DNA of 64,000 nt, from assembly GCA_037349105.1 (NCBI GenBank), contig JAYJMM010000109.1:3366001-3430000 (forward strand), read 5' to 3'. Under the pieces are notes generated by a model that had not been told where the DNA came from, ran no database searches, and saw nothing but the letters and a program-made list of their open reading frames with translations. Made by a program: the position numbers and the translations under genes. Source of the DNA: Limnomonas spitsbergensis (taxonomy: Eukaryota; Chlorophyta; Chlorophyceae; Chlamydomonadales). How positions within the stretch are numbered: position 1 is the stretch's first letter; each line of letters starts with the position of its first letter. Positions 1-10,429 of the stretch are shown piece after piece.

Positions 1-2729
1 AACCCTCAGCATCTGTCCTCACCTCAGTGGCGTGACTCCGAGGTGTAGGATTCTGGCCAGAGTTCTGGTTTCTTCTACCAGCATCCTTGCTCCCCTCTAC
101 AGCCAGGTCCTCATACCTGATACCCTTCCTGACCTGTGTCCTCACACGGTACTCATAGGCATTCTGCATCGCCTCAATAATCACACTCGCTTGGACGCTG
201 AAGTTGTCATCTTCAACACCCAAAGTCTGAAGTTCCCTCTCACACACCTCCTGGAGGTACACTGAAACCCCTCGCATGATCACATCAATAATAGAAGTTC
301 TCTCAATAGTCCCATTGTAAGCGATCTTGTTAGACCCCTGGAACGCTGAGTAAACCGACAGACACCTGATACCAAACTGCCAGGGGTTCTCACTGACGAG
401 CACTGTCAAGCTGGTTCTGCTTACCCATGATGCAGCCATGCCTGGGTCCAGATGGCCATTTCGGCTGAAGTTGCAACGTTGAGGTAGCGTTTAGCCACCA
501 TCAACAGAGCTTCAATGAAGCTGTAAGGCTCATCCTGTAATGGATAAGGCTCGTACTCCCTCACTCCAGCCTCTTCAACCCCCGTCAGGATCATCTTATT
601 CCTTCTCATATTCCCCACGATGGTCTGAGTGCCATCCAGCAGGAAGTCATTCCTGGTACTACCGTCCCTTCCCTCGATGGCTCTCACCAGGGACGACATT
701 GCACTGGGGCACAGGTATTCCAGCTCAGCAAAGTGCTTCTTGAGAAAAGCGACCCCTGCTGGCAGAATTGTGCTCATAATGATGCTCACCTGAGCAGACA
801 CATCGTCGTGCAACCTGTGCACATTATTCCCCCAGAACACCCTGAGTGATCGTTCCCATATCCTGTGAGAGATTATGCTCTCAGTCGCTGAAAATTCAAC
901 AACCTTAGACGAGTCAATCACTGTCTTCCCATCCAATTTGACATCCGTGAGCCAATTCACTGGACCTGGTGTAGCACCATCCGAATCAGGACTCCCACCA
1001 GGATCTCCTCCTGCAGGAGCATGCCTCCTAGGAGGGGCTGCTGACCCGAACACAACACCATTTCTTGACACCCATCTGTGACCTGGAGGCTGGCCCCCAC
1101 CAGAAGGTGGTCCACCACCAAGCGGTTGGTTACCTCCTCCTGGTCCTTGGCTATAGCCAGTTCCCGTCCCACCACCGTGGAACTCACCTCGATCTTGCTG
1201 TCCATACCGCAAGTTCTGATTCATGCCTTGTCCATGCGAATGACCTTGGCTTTGATCTCGACCGTGACCTTGACCAGAATACTGGTGATGTCTCTGGCCT
1301 TGGTTGGAATCCCTCACCGCTTGTGGAAACGTGTGATGCATTCCTTCTGAATAAGCAGATTGAAACCCATTCCATGTGGACTCTCTAGGTACCTGTTGAG
1401 CAGGCCTGAACCTACTCTGATCTTCCTGGAACGACTCATGATGACTACGTTCCGGGACCGTTCCAGCGGCCGTACCTCTGGTGGCTGCCCTCAAGGGCTC
1501 GGTGATCATTGCAACGTTTCTAGCTGCCTCCTCACCTTGCTGCCGACGATCATATTCCAGCAGCAGTTTCTGGGCGAGAGCCGCTCTATCTCGAGCTGCT
1601 CTACTCCTGAAGTTTTCCTGACCAGAACCATCCATACCTTGAATAGACGGAGAGTTCCGGTTGGAATGCTCAGTACCCACAGCCGTATGAAACGACTGTG
1701 ATGTTGCAGGCCCCATGAACCAGTTACCTTGTGCTTGGGGTTCTCCAACGGTGACATCATCACCAGTGCTTCCCCCAGATCCTTCACCTTCAGGCTCTTC
1801 CGACACGGACGCCAAACCTTGCATACGTGGCACAGAATCTTCATAACGTCCAGACTGTGGGTAGACTGGTACGTTGTGCACCGGTCCAGCCGACCTTGAA
1901 GGGCTTGCGGCGGAGGTGGAGGTGGAGGGTACGATGCTCCAGCTTCCACTCCGAGATCTTCTCTCCTTCCAGAAACACCCTGAACAGGCGCATCAGTGGA
2001 AGGAGGGACAACGGCGGCAGCAGCAACAGGCACGTACACTGGTGCATTCTGTGCCATGGGCTCGTGAACCGCAAAAGGCATTGAAACGTGCACAGCATGG
2101 AACAGTTCAGGTGCTTGTAGGGGCGCAGCCACTGACGTAGCGGACCCTGACTGAGAACCACCCTCAATGGCAGTTCCATAGCTTTGTTCCACTAGCCTAG
2201 TGACTTACGTCATCTTAGACGGCGTCCCTGTGAAAGCATACTTGCGGCTCTCCTTCTTGAGGTACATATACACAGGGTTGTCGTATTGCATTTCCACTTC
2301 TTTCATCGTGTCCATGTCAATGAACTTCTTTGGAACCTTTGCAGGTGACACAATCAGGGCCTCTTTAATAGCTTCGTTCCTCTCATCTTGCATAGGAGCA
2401 ATTGTGGTCTTCAGCGTCTCGTCATATTCCTCAAGGCTGCATGCTTCTTGTCTGCTTTCCAAAGCTGACATCGCCTGCTCAACCATATCTTGCTTGAGCC
2501 TTAGCTTATCCAGGCATGCTTTACTTGCTGGTCCAGCCCTCTCATACATCTGTTGCCACAAGGGCTTGATTTGCACAAACGGAACTGGAGGATCAGACGA
2601 GGTCCCAGCAACAGAGGCTCCAACTGATGCAACCTTAGCTGCTAGAGCACCCCTTGTGTTCTTAGCAACACTATCCTTTTCACTATCTGGAGCGACTTTG
2701 GGCACTGATACAGCCCCTGTTCCGCTCAT
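1..2729 (-). pseudogene. Gag-like Gln/Gly-rich ORF series, broken frame, runs off left edge
   Basis: Open frames follow one another on the minus strand: ~2729 to 2205 (first ATG in a Lys-rich stretch), ~2192 to ~1885, ~1995 to 421, and ~430 to the window edge. Each has protein-like composition and the next continues it, so one coding region appears to need frame changes near 2200, 1885 and 425. At 2205 and 421 the stop lies inside a GTAAG-type splice donor, so introns are an alternative to frameshifts. The protein has a charged N-terminal part, a Pro run, a Gly/Gln/His-rich middle and a helical C-terminal part (around 1-950) with Trp and basic residues. This order resembles retroelement Gag, but I see no zinc knuckle, protease or reverse transcriptase in the window. 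It could also be a host gene. No family was recognised with confidence. Confidence 0.4.
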
Positions 2730-2771
2730 CTTCACCTTTTTATCGATCTTGGAACGAACGATTTCCGCCAC

Positions 2772-3395
2772 AGTCGATTAGAGGTGATCCTAATCGGACT
2801 TTTTCTTTCTTAAACAAGTACTAATAAACTCTTACAGAGCTTATAGTAGGAGCTTCTCGATCCACTGCTGTAACGCAGTGAACTCAGTTCGATAACAGGT
2901 GATAGCTCTTGCTACTTCACCTGGACTTCTTCGATACTGTTGACAAGATCTCGTAAAGCCTCGACTCCTGAGGTACTTCTACACTTCTTGGGACGATCAT
3001 GGGCGAATGTGGCCGTTGATCTGCTGTGATGAGTCGCTTGCTTGGCGACTTCTGGTGACTGAAGATATCTCTGATAAATCAGATGGTCGACTTGGAGCCA
3101 AAGGAAAGGCTGTAGGTTGGAGATGTGATGGTTGGTTGGTGGTAATATCCAGCTGTAGGGCTGGAGATATACCTTGTTAAGAGGCAGGAATAACTCTAGT
3201 TGCTGCAGATAGTCGACTGTTGGCCTAGATGCTCTGCCAGCTTCGTATCAGGAGACTTGTTGATGCTTATAGGGTCGCTGTTGGCCTAGCTGCTCTGCCA
3301 ATTTCCCCTTAGTAAGACTTTGATTGACGATTAACTTGCAGATCGATATTCAGGAACAATAACTGGAAACGTTAAGAGTCTATTGAAGGCCGTGA
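2772..3395. other. No gene seen; possible LTR or leader of the Gag-like element
   Basis: No convincing ORF on either strand. A ~25-bp word ending in GCTCTGCCA occurs twice, near 3221 and 3280. The stretch lies just upstream of the minus-strand Gag-like frames, where an LTR would sit, but no second LTR is available in the window for comparison. Confidence 0.25.
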
Positions 3396-3660
3396 GATCA
3401 AGTGGCCACCCTGGCCACAGCAATGGCAATCTCACTATCTCAGTGCCCACCACCCAGGCCACTGCCCTCGCCACCGCCCCGGCCTCTGCTCTGCTGGCCA
3501 CCGCCCTGGCCATCACTCTAGACATTGCCCAGGCCACCACCCTGGCTACCGCTCTCGCCTCCGCCCTAGCCACCACCATGGCCACTGCCCATGCCTCCAC
3601 TCGCTCTGGCCACCACCCAAACCACTGTCTTGGCCACCAACCTGGCCATCTCTCCAACAC
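3396..3660. repeat. Degenerate GCC/ACC-rich minisatellite
   Basis: Imperfect repeats of words such as CCACCGCCCTGGCC fill about 260 bp. Ala/Thr/Val-rich ORFs are open on both strands because of the repeat, so they are not evidence of a gene. Confidence 0.7.
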
Positions 3661-4429
3661 CTGTTATACACGGACTCTCGTACACCTGCCCTGCCCCCCC
3701 CCTACCCTAAAACAGACACCTTTTAAAACCTGAACATACACGCTAAACCCACTGGCGTTCCTGACTGCCTCCACCCCGTACACGTCCACCTCGCACGCGC
3801 ACACCTCCGCCTACATGCTGGGGCTTCCTTTCTCTTAAAGTCCCCCGTACACACACACACCCATTATCTGCACCCTACACTTTGTGTCCAGAGGTGTAAA
3901 TATCATTCACACTTTGTGTAGTTTTCATGACGTACTGTCTAACACGTTTTTCATTTTCTCCCTTGAGGAGGATATGGACGGGCTTGGGTTCTTCGCACAC
4001 ACATGCTTGGGTTCTTCTTAAGTCCTTAACTGTATCGGAGGGTATTTTTACGTTTGTTCCCGTCGAACCCTTTCCCCTCGAACCTCGAATGTATCTCCTC
4101 ACGACCAGACGGTTGGGTGCCCATGCGGCAGATCCTTTCCAGCATGGCCCAAATTTGTAGGTCATTGACTTGATCCTACACTTTTCCTAAGTAGACCTAT
4201 CTTTAATTCGTACCCCTCAACTTGTGGGGACTGGAATAAGGGTTAATGACACAACACTGGAGTAAGAGTGAATGCCCATGTGAAGAAGACAAAACCCGAC
4301 TTTGTTCAAGACTTGAGCAGAGGTTTGCAATCCAGTTCTCAATTCGCCTCCTCCGATCTTTCAGCTGCCTTTAAATAATTAAATCCACACTTCTCAATCC
4401 AGCTAAGTCCACACACTCGTAATTTTGGA
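3661..4429. other. No gene seen; CA-rich intergenic DNA
   Basis: The stretch includes a short CA run near 3850. Short ORFs around 3875-4165 exist on both strands without splice context or recognisable domains. Confidence 0.4.
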
Positions 4430-5290
4430 GGATTACGGGAGGTATGCCCCAGAGACGAAGGTAGCTTGTTCATATAATGATCCTTTACACTGCTGCCAGG
4501 ATAAAATTGGTTTCCTAGAAGTGTGGAGGCTGTTGCAGGCCATTCCCCTCAGTGGGTAGCCAAGGACGTTGGTTTGCTGAATCAGCTTGATGGCTGAAAA
4601 CCTGTTTCCCTGACAGTTTAACCACTGCCCAAACATTTCGAGCATGGCTGCATGTTCATATAATGATCATAAACACTGCTGTCAGGATAAAATTGGTTTC
4701 CTACAAATGTGGAGGCTGCTGCAGGCCATTCCCCTCAGTGGGTGACCAGGGGGGCTGGTTTGCTGAATTTGCGTGGTGACTGAAAAACTGTTTTCCTCAC
4801 AGTTAACCCACTGGCCAAACATTTTGAGCATGGCTGCAAGTTCATTTAATGATCCTTAACAGTTCTGCCAGGATAAAATTGGTTTCCTAGTTAAGTGTGG
4901 AGGCTGTTGCAGGCCATTCCCCTCAGTGGGTGACAAGGGGGGCTGGTTTGCTGAATCACCTTGGTGACTGAAAACCTATTTTCCTCACAGTTTACCCAGT
5001 GCCCAAACATTTCGAGCATGGCTGCATGTTCATAAATGATCCTTAACACTTCTGCCAGGATACTATTGGTTTCCTAGAAGTGTGGAGGCTGCTGCATGTC
5101 ATTCCCCTCATTGGGTAACCAGGGGGGCTGGTTTGCTGAATCAGCTTGATGGCTGAAAAACCGTTTTGCTCACAATTTACCCACTGCCCAGACACTTTGA
5201 TCATGTTCTTCGAATGTTCCTTAAAATTGCTGCCAGGATCTTACGGGTGTCCTGGAAGTGTGGAGGCTGTTGCATGCCATCCCCTGCTTA
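4430..5290. repeat. Tandem satellite, period about 180-187 bp, ~5 copies
   Basis: The phrase CTGCCAGGATAAAATTGG, or a close variant, recurs at about 4490, 4674, 4861, 5048 and 5228, giving spacings near 185, 187, 187 and 180 bp. Other landmarks repeat in the same order: TTGGTTTCCTA, GTGTGGAGGCTG, CATTCCCCTCA, GGCTGGTTTGCTGAATC and ACATTTCGAGCATGGCTGC. The last copy is the most diverged. The spacing is close to a nucleosome repeat, as in many centromeric or heterochromatic satellites. Confidence 0.85.
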
Positions 5291-5818
5291 AGTTAATCCT
5301 GATATTTCCTGGTATTGTACTATTTTCTTTCCTGTCTGGAGTCGCTTGATTGCTGGCTATGTCGTCAAAATTGTAATGTAACTGACGATGGTCTTTCATA
5401 CTGAAAGGAAAGGCAGAATTTCAGACCCTATTGAAAGGTAGAGTAAGAAAGACAGAATGCCACCAGATCACCATGAGGATTAGTTCGTCAGAATTACAAA
5501 GGAAAATGACTGGTTATAAATGTAAATGGTGCCATGAAGTAAAACAAAATGTCCACCCCCTCACGAGGAGTGCTGGATGCTATAAGACAACAATGATTTT
5601 CACAAAACCGAATAGCGGATTAAAATTCAATTTGAGAAAGGGGTGAGTGCTAGCACTTCCTCAATTAGTTTCCAGTTTATTTATGTGCATTTGTATAGAA
5701 GTTAAGCCAAAGCATCATAATCAGTCCAATCATAGCATCATATCACCATACTGAGTCCAAACAAAACATCATATCACCACAATCAGTCCAGCCATAATGC
5801 GAAGGACATTATGCGCAA
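5291..5818. other. No gene seen
   Basis: A short plus-strand ORF (5431-5646) has Lys/Cys-containing sequence but no start context or neighbouring exon that I can support. A short repeat of the type CATCATATCACCA occurs near 5737-5780. Confidence 0.3.
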
Positions 5819-7035
5819 CTATGTCTGCCTGCCCATCTCCCTAACAAAACGTGACCTATCAAACTGGGCCTTCTCTGTGTAAGGAGCCTTGGCTTCATCT
5901 GACATGCTTTTCCACAGCTCTGCCACCTGTGTGGCTTTCGTGGCCCTGTCTTAAGTCCCATCAGCTTGCAACTTGGCTACACCAGCAGCCTGGAAGTGCA
6001 TGAAAGCAGACACAGGCTTCTTGACACCAGCTCCAACAACTGATGGGACCTTAGCTCCAGCCTGATCCATGAGCGTAGCTAGCTGCCGCCGCGTAGCCCT
6101 CTTGGCTGAGGCTCGTTCCTTCTTCGAGGGATCTCCGACACGATGAGGAGGAGTCTTGGAGGGTGTCTCAGGATTGAGGATCCAGTTCACAAATGCACCG
6201 CCACCCTCCTTCTTCAACTCCTCGATGTGTGCCAAGATCTGCATGACACAAAAATAAACGCTTCCGAAAACTTAATTAAGGTGGTCAGGTGTGAACATCA
6301 GTGCAATGCATGGGTAGGTTTGGATCATATCAGGTGTTACTCACATCAGGTGCATAAACCAGGTGTGAATCAGATCAGGTGTGAATGAGGTCTGAATCAG
6401 ATCAGGTGTGTGAATGAGGTGTGAACCAGACCATGAGTGTGACAGCAGTAGTAATTGAAGTCCAAGTTTTCTTGCATACCTTATTGAAAGAACTCAATGG
6501 CTTCTTCTCCCTCAAAGACCACCACACAAGAGCTTGGTCGTAAGTTGTGTAGTTGAGAGTGGTCTTCATAAAGGTGATAACTTCTGGCAAGTTCTTCACC
6601 TCGTTGAACCGCTCCCGAAATTTCTCCCTCCAAGTGGACCCATACTGATGCTCCAGGCTGACAAAGGAGGGGACTTGATTCCAGCCTACACTGAAAACTT
6701 GATGCACCTACAACATGCATGAGCAGAATCTTAGGAGGGGACCAAATAGCAGAATTTCAACACATTTCCAGTTTCGACAACATGAAACATCTTCATTTCT
6801 GTGAACATCAGCAAATTGTACAAAACAGCTTGTTTATGAAGATCATCAAGAACAATGTGCAAGCAAAACAAGCAACCTACCACTTGCATGGTCTTCATCT
6901 CTGTCAGTGATGGTATGGCAGATGGGATCCCCAGAGATTTAGCTGTGCCAGGGATCCTCCTAAACTTTCCAATCATATCGACATCCCCTGATGCTGCAGC
7001 TGTGCGGATAGCCACTTGCTCACGTATCTCGGATT
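5819..7035 (-). pseudogene. Gcr1-like domain plus HMG-box protein, C-terminal part of a Crypton-type element
   Basis: Three minus-strand exons join in phase 0: ~7035-6881, 6707-6480 and 6238-5819, with donors GTAGGT and GTATGC and acceptors TGTTGTAG and TCATGCAG. Exon 2 has the pattern PSFVSLEHQYGSTWRE, which resembles the DNA-binding Gcr1 C-terminal domain found in yeast Gcr1 and in some Crypton elements. Exon 3 has a basic linker and then an HMG box: KKPVSAFMHF, followed by VAELWKSMSDEAKAPYTEKA. An in-frame TAA at 5951-5953 cuts the HMG box, and the same frame then stays open to TAG at 5819. Upstream of exon 1 the frame is closed but preceded by a Pro/Gln/Gly-rich stretch (7130-7290). That stretch also occurs at the end of the recombinase remnant at 23160-25440. 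I infer a dead copy of the element's C-terminal half. Confidence 0.6.
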
Positions 7036-7129
7036 AAGGGGCACTGCTGGAGGACAGCTGGGGAATCCTGGCAAACCCAGATCCAAGCAGCAGCATGCCT
7101 CTCTATGGCTGCCAAGGCTTAGGGGTCTG

Positions 7130-7290
7130 CTGCCGAGGGGGGTATTGCTGCCCAGGCCCAGGGGGGTACTGCTGCCAAGGTGGCTGCTGCCCAGGCCCAG
7201 GGGGGTACTGCTAGTACTGCTGACCAGGCCCATGTTGGTACTGCTGCCCAGGGGGGTATTGCTGCCCAGGCCCAGGCAGGTCTTGAACAT
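7130..7290 (-). repeat. Pro/Gly/Gln-coding short repeats
   Basis: Units around GCCCAGGCCCAGGGGGGTACTGCT repeat about five times. Read on the minus strand they encode QYPPGPGQQ-type motifs, interrupted by in-frame stops. The same repeat lies at 23165-23280 in the same orientation. Confidence 0.7.
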
Positions 7291-7322
7291 TATCAGTGGA
7301 ACCCGGAGCATGCACACACATG
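7277..7322 (+). repeat. Direct repeat flanking mariner copy 1 (left)
   Basis: About 45 bp beginning CAGGTCTTGAACAT and ending in a CACACA run matches 8546-8597 in the same orientation, with a few mismatches and a small length difference. Confidence 0.65.
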
Positions 7323-8600
7323 GTGGGCATGCCCTTAGGAAGTACAACACCCACGCAAAGCGAAATAAGGCCTGGCTACTCGAGAGCACAAAATTGTCAT
7401 CCCTAAAATTATTGCATTTCAGGGCCTCATATGCTCCCATGGGGCTCACCTTTGAAGAACTCCGTTGGGCTATCATAACGAGGTGGAATGAGAACTACGA
7501 CATCCATCTCCAAGACAGCTAGGCAGCTTGGACTATCCGACAGGGTTGTGGAGCACTGGGTGCAGCGATATAAAGATTCCGGAGCTGTCCACGTCGCGCC
7601 AAAGTCCGGCAAGAAGAGGATCCTCAGGCAGTTGCACAGGAGCTTGGGACATTGGGCTTGGTCACCAGGCCAGTGGGGAAGAAGACTGTCATTCGAGCAG
7701 CCCGGAGGCACGCACCGAAGATTGGGAAAACATTGAGGATTCTGCGGGGTGCGCCTCGGAAGCAGCTTTCGGGGTCAACTGAACAGAAGCGGCTGGACTT
7801 CTGCAAAGCCAGCAAGGGAGGGGACTGGAGCCACGTCCTCTTCACCGACCGGAAGAAGTTTCCATTTACCTACCCAGGGGTGAAGGTGCAGCCTGTGTCC
7901 TGGGGCGTGGAGGGTGAGGATGAGAGAGCGGTACGTGAGGCAGCCTCTCCAAATCACCCCATGGTCCTCAACGTGTATGCGGGCATCTGCAAGTGGGGAA
8001 TCAGCAAGCTTCACTTTGTGGCAGGCACCAGCAGCCAGAAGACCACCTTCAAGAACAAGAAGGGCCAGGTGGCCAAGAATATCACCACAGAGGAGTTTAA
8101 GGAGGTCGTGAAGGCGACATTCCTACCTGAGGGACAGCGCCTCTTCACCCAGCATGGCATTGCTACATGGTACCTTCACTCAGCAGGACAACGACCCTAC
8201 CCACAGAGCAGCCATACCTGTTTTGAAGAGGTGGAACTCCCAGCGTGGCAGCAGCGTGGGCCTCCTCCAGAAGTGGCCTCCCAACAGCCCAGACTTGAGT
8301 CCGATCGAGAACTTTAGGGGATACATGCAGGCCAAGATGGATGCTCAGGGCTGCATAACTCTCCAGGAGTCTAAGGTATCCCTGATCAAGGAGGTAGCAG
8401 CAGTACCCAAGGAAGACTTCTCTAAGCTGGTGGGCAGCATGCCCAAAAGGATCGTTGCATGCATCCGCAAGAAGGGCGACAAGACAAAATATTTAAAATG
8501 CTTGCCACCCGACGCTACAACAAAGTACCCGGAAGAAAAGCTGACAGGTCTTAAACATCATCAGTGGAACCGACCCGGACCATGCACACACACACAGGGT
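7314..8600 (+). mobile_element. Tc1/mariner-type transposase gene, decayed copy 1
   Basis: The N-terminal part has a helix-turn-helix-like segment (TARQLGLSDRVVEHWVQRY). Next comes VLFTDRKKF with the first catalytic Asp, then QQDNDPTH with the second Asp, then PPNSPDLSPIENF with the Glu. I count 39 residues between the QD Asp and the Glu. Compared with copy 2 (10430-11121), this copy has a 4-bp duplication near 7503 and a net 61-bp deletion near 7629; together they change the length by whole codons but scramble the stretch between them. Another frameshift lies near 8160-8185, between LFTQHG and FTQQDND. The element is dead as a protein source. It sits at the edge of the Pro/Gln/Gly repeat of the Crypton-type remnant. 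Confidence 0.85.
8546..8597 (+). repeat. Direct repeat flanking mariner copy 1 (right)
   Basis: This is the partner of 7277-7322: CAGGTCTTAAACATCATCAG and then a CACACACA run. Orientation is direct, which is unlike the terminal inverted repeats expected for Tc1/mariner. Confidence 0.65.
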
Positions 8601-8614
8601 ACCCAGTACGGGCC

Positions 8615-8665
8615 GTATTGGCCTAAATTCCCGTACCGTATCCGTACCGTTTGCAACACGGCCAA
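8615..8665. repeat. CCGTACCG-type short repeats, block 1
   Basis: Words CCGTACCGTATCCGTACCGT and related variants lie here. A richer block is at 9665-9740. In both blocks the word GTATTGGCCTA or ATATTGGCCTA comes just before the repeats. Confidence 0.6.
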
Positions 8666-9240
8666 GTACGGTCGCCATTTCCTGCACTGCATGACTGCAT
8701 GAGAGCGATGGAGGTAGCGCTGAGAACACGTCCTAGGAATGCAGCGTACACGGCTGATTCGCATTGGATTTTGCAGCCGTCATCGAAGGCTGGCCAGGCC
8801 AAGCGTGGGCGATGCAAATTTTGTAATTAAATTATCGTCAACACTACGCGATTTACCAATCGCCTCGCAGGCATAACAGGACAAGTTGCGGCGTGTAAGA
8901 CGTTAGGACGGGTGATACAGGCATATTGCGGTGATGTCGTGTGATCGTCTCCCTCGTCTGGCAAATCCACACCGTCCACAGTCCACACATCCAGGGCATC
9001 AAAATCTACGTAAGCTCGCTCGCTTCCAGTAGTAAAGAGGCATTCGTTGCTCGTGAAAGTACAAGTCTACACGAAAACCTAGTGGCAATAAGACAGAACT
9101 TGGCGCCAAGTCACAATCCAAAGCTGCATAGAGGGAGGAGGGCAGGAGGCCATGAGGAGTAGGAGCCCATGAGTCCAGGACTCCCAGGAGGGAGGCAAGA
9201 CACAGGAGCTCCGTGTCTCCTTACGAAGTGATTTCCATGC
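8666..9240. other. No gene seen
   Basis: Only short ORFs without domain or splice support are visible. Confidence 0.3.
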
Positions 9241-9640
9241 ATGCCATGCAATTCAGCAACTATGCAAGGTGATTCTGAGGCCTCTTGTTTCTATTGCTAT
9301 ATTCATGCATGTAAAATTTCATGTGCCATGCTGGTGGGTAGCGTTTATATGGACTAGCTGAATTACTGAAATGCTGAATGGCATGTTGGAACATTGTAAT
9401 GGCAATCTGTGAGGAGTTTGGGATTGTATCAATGATCATATTTTCTCCTATCATGTCAGCCTGGTAAATATGCATGCATGCATGGAGATCCTTGGTGGTT
9501 ATTTGGGGGCCATGCAAAAATTGCATGGGGACTGTCATGCAGCCATGCAGTATGTCAGGATGTGCATGGGGTCAAACAGTCATGTGAGTGTTGCATGCAT
9601 GTGTTTCTCTGTGTGGATCCTGCTGTTCTGAGCCTTGAAA
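9241..9640. repeat. GCATGC-rich DNA
   Basis: The stretch has many ATGCATGC and CCATGCA words, with GCATGCATGCATGG near 9472. Similar runs occur inside the transposon at 11398-12382 (GCATGCATGCATGCATGCAT near 11611). Confidence 0.5.
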
Positions 9641-9664
9641 ATGGGGAAAATCTTGGACCATATT

Positions 9665-9740
9665 GGCCTACCGTACCGTCCCTTTTGTCCGTACCGTATC
9701 CGTACCGTATTCCCGTACCGTGTTTCCGTACCGGGTTACC
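9665..9740. repeat. CCGTACCG-type short repeats, block 2
   Basis: About six CGTACCG words lie in 75 bp, spaced 9-15 bp apart. This block abuts the end of the Gag-like frame at 9736-9951. Confidence 0.65.
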
Positions 9741-9951
9741 CTGGCTGCAGCGGGGACCTGGATGCTGCGACTGCAACATGTGCAACAGGTGGAACTGGGG
9801 CTGGGGCTGGTGCTGGAGATGGAGTTGGTGCTGGGACTGGTGCAACATGTACCATGTTGGGTGCGACAATGGCGGGAAGCTGAACCACAGAGACTGGGTT
9901 GACGTTCAGGTTCGTCACTGCGCGGCGGGATTTTGCTCGTTTAGCGACCAT
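9736..9951 (-). pseudogene. Truncated Gag-like start of a copia-type element
   Basis: A minus-strand ORF starts at the ATG at 9951 with a basic N-terminus (MVAKRAKSRRA). It continues with Pro/Ala/Val-rich sequence until it runs into the CCGTACCG block. It lies about 330 bp downstream of a tRNA-iMet-like primer-binding site (10278-10289), as expected for a copia-type leader and gag start. No other retroelement domain follows, so the element is truncated. The copia assignment is inferred. Confidence 0.3.
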
Positions 9952-10277
9952 TAAATTGTGAACTTGTGTCAATTCAAGCGATGCGCACAGCTTAAGACTG
10001 GTCAAGAACTGGAATGACTGGGACTAGGCACGAGTGCTGGAAATCCGTTGGCTCCGTCGAATACGTCGGCCCAGTAATAAATATTGTCGGATTGCTCGGG
10101 TGTCGGTCCTGATTTGGACACGGACTGGGGTCAACTCGTGAGTTCGAAGAATGCAACCCTGGCAAACTAAAGGGACGCGAGTGCCCAGCGAGCGTGTCTC
10201 AAAAGTCTTGCGAGCCGACGGCAGGGTTCTGTCAACGAAGCGCAGCGACAGGCTAGACAGGCTATCGAACCGATAGA

Positions 10278-10289
10278 GCTCTGAAACCA
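10278..10289 (-). promoter_or_regulatory. Possible retroelement primer-binding site (tRNA-iMet type)
   Basis: On the minus strand this reads TGGTTTCAGAGC, 11 of 12 bases identical to the standard plant copia site TGGTATCAGAGC. The DNA beside it on the LTR side ends TTTACA, as LTRs end in CA. Confidence 0.35.
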
Positions 10290-10429
10290 CTGTAAAGGTC
10301 TTAGGTCCCTAGGGGACTAAGGTCTATAATACTAGGCTAGAGACTCACTGGTAGAGGAGCGCCGTGAGGTGAGGAAGTCGGGGAGGTGTAGTCGGATGAG
10401 GGTTGACCGTGAGGGGGGACTAGGTGACA

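Noticed and set aside
3383..3733. Ala/Thr-rich plus-strand ORF
   Set aside because: Explained by the GCC/ACC minisatellite.
7277..8597. LTR retroelement between direct repeats
   Set aside because: The interior encodes a Tc1/mariner-type transposase, and the repeats are too short for LTRs.
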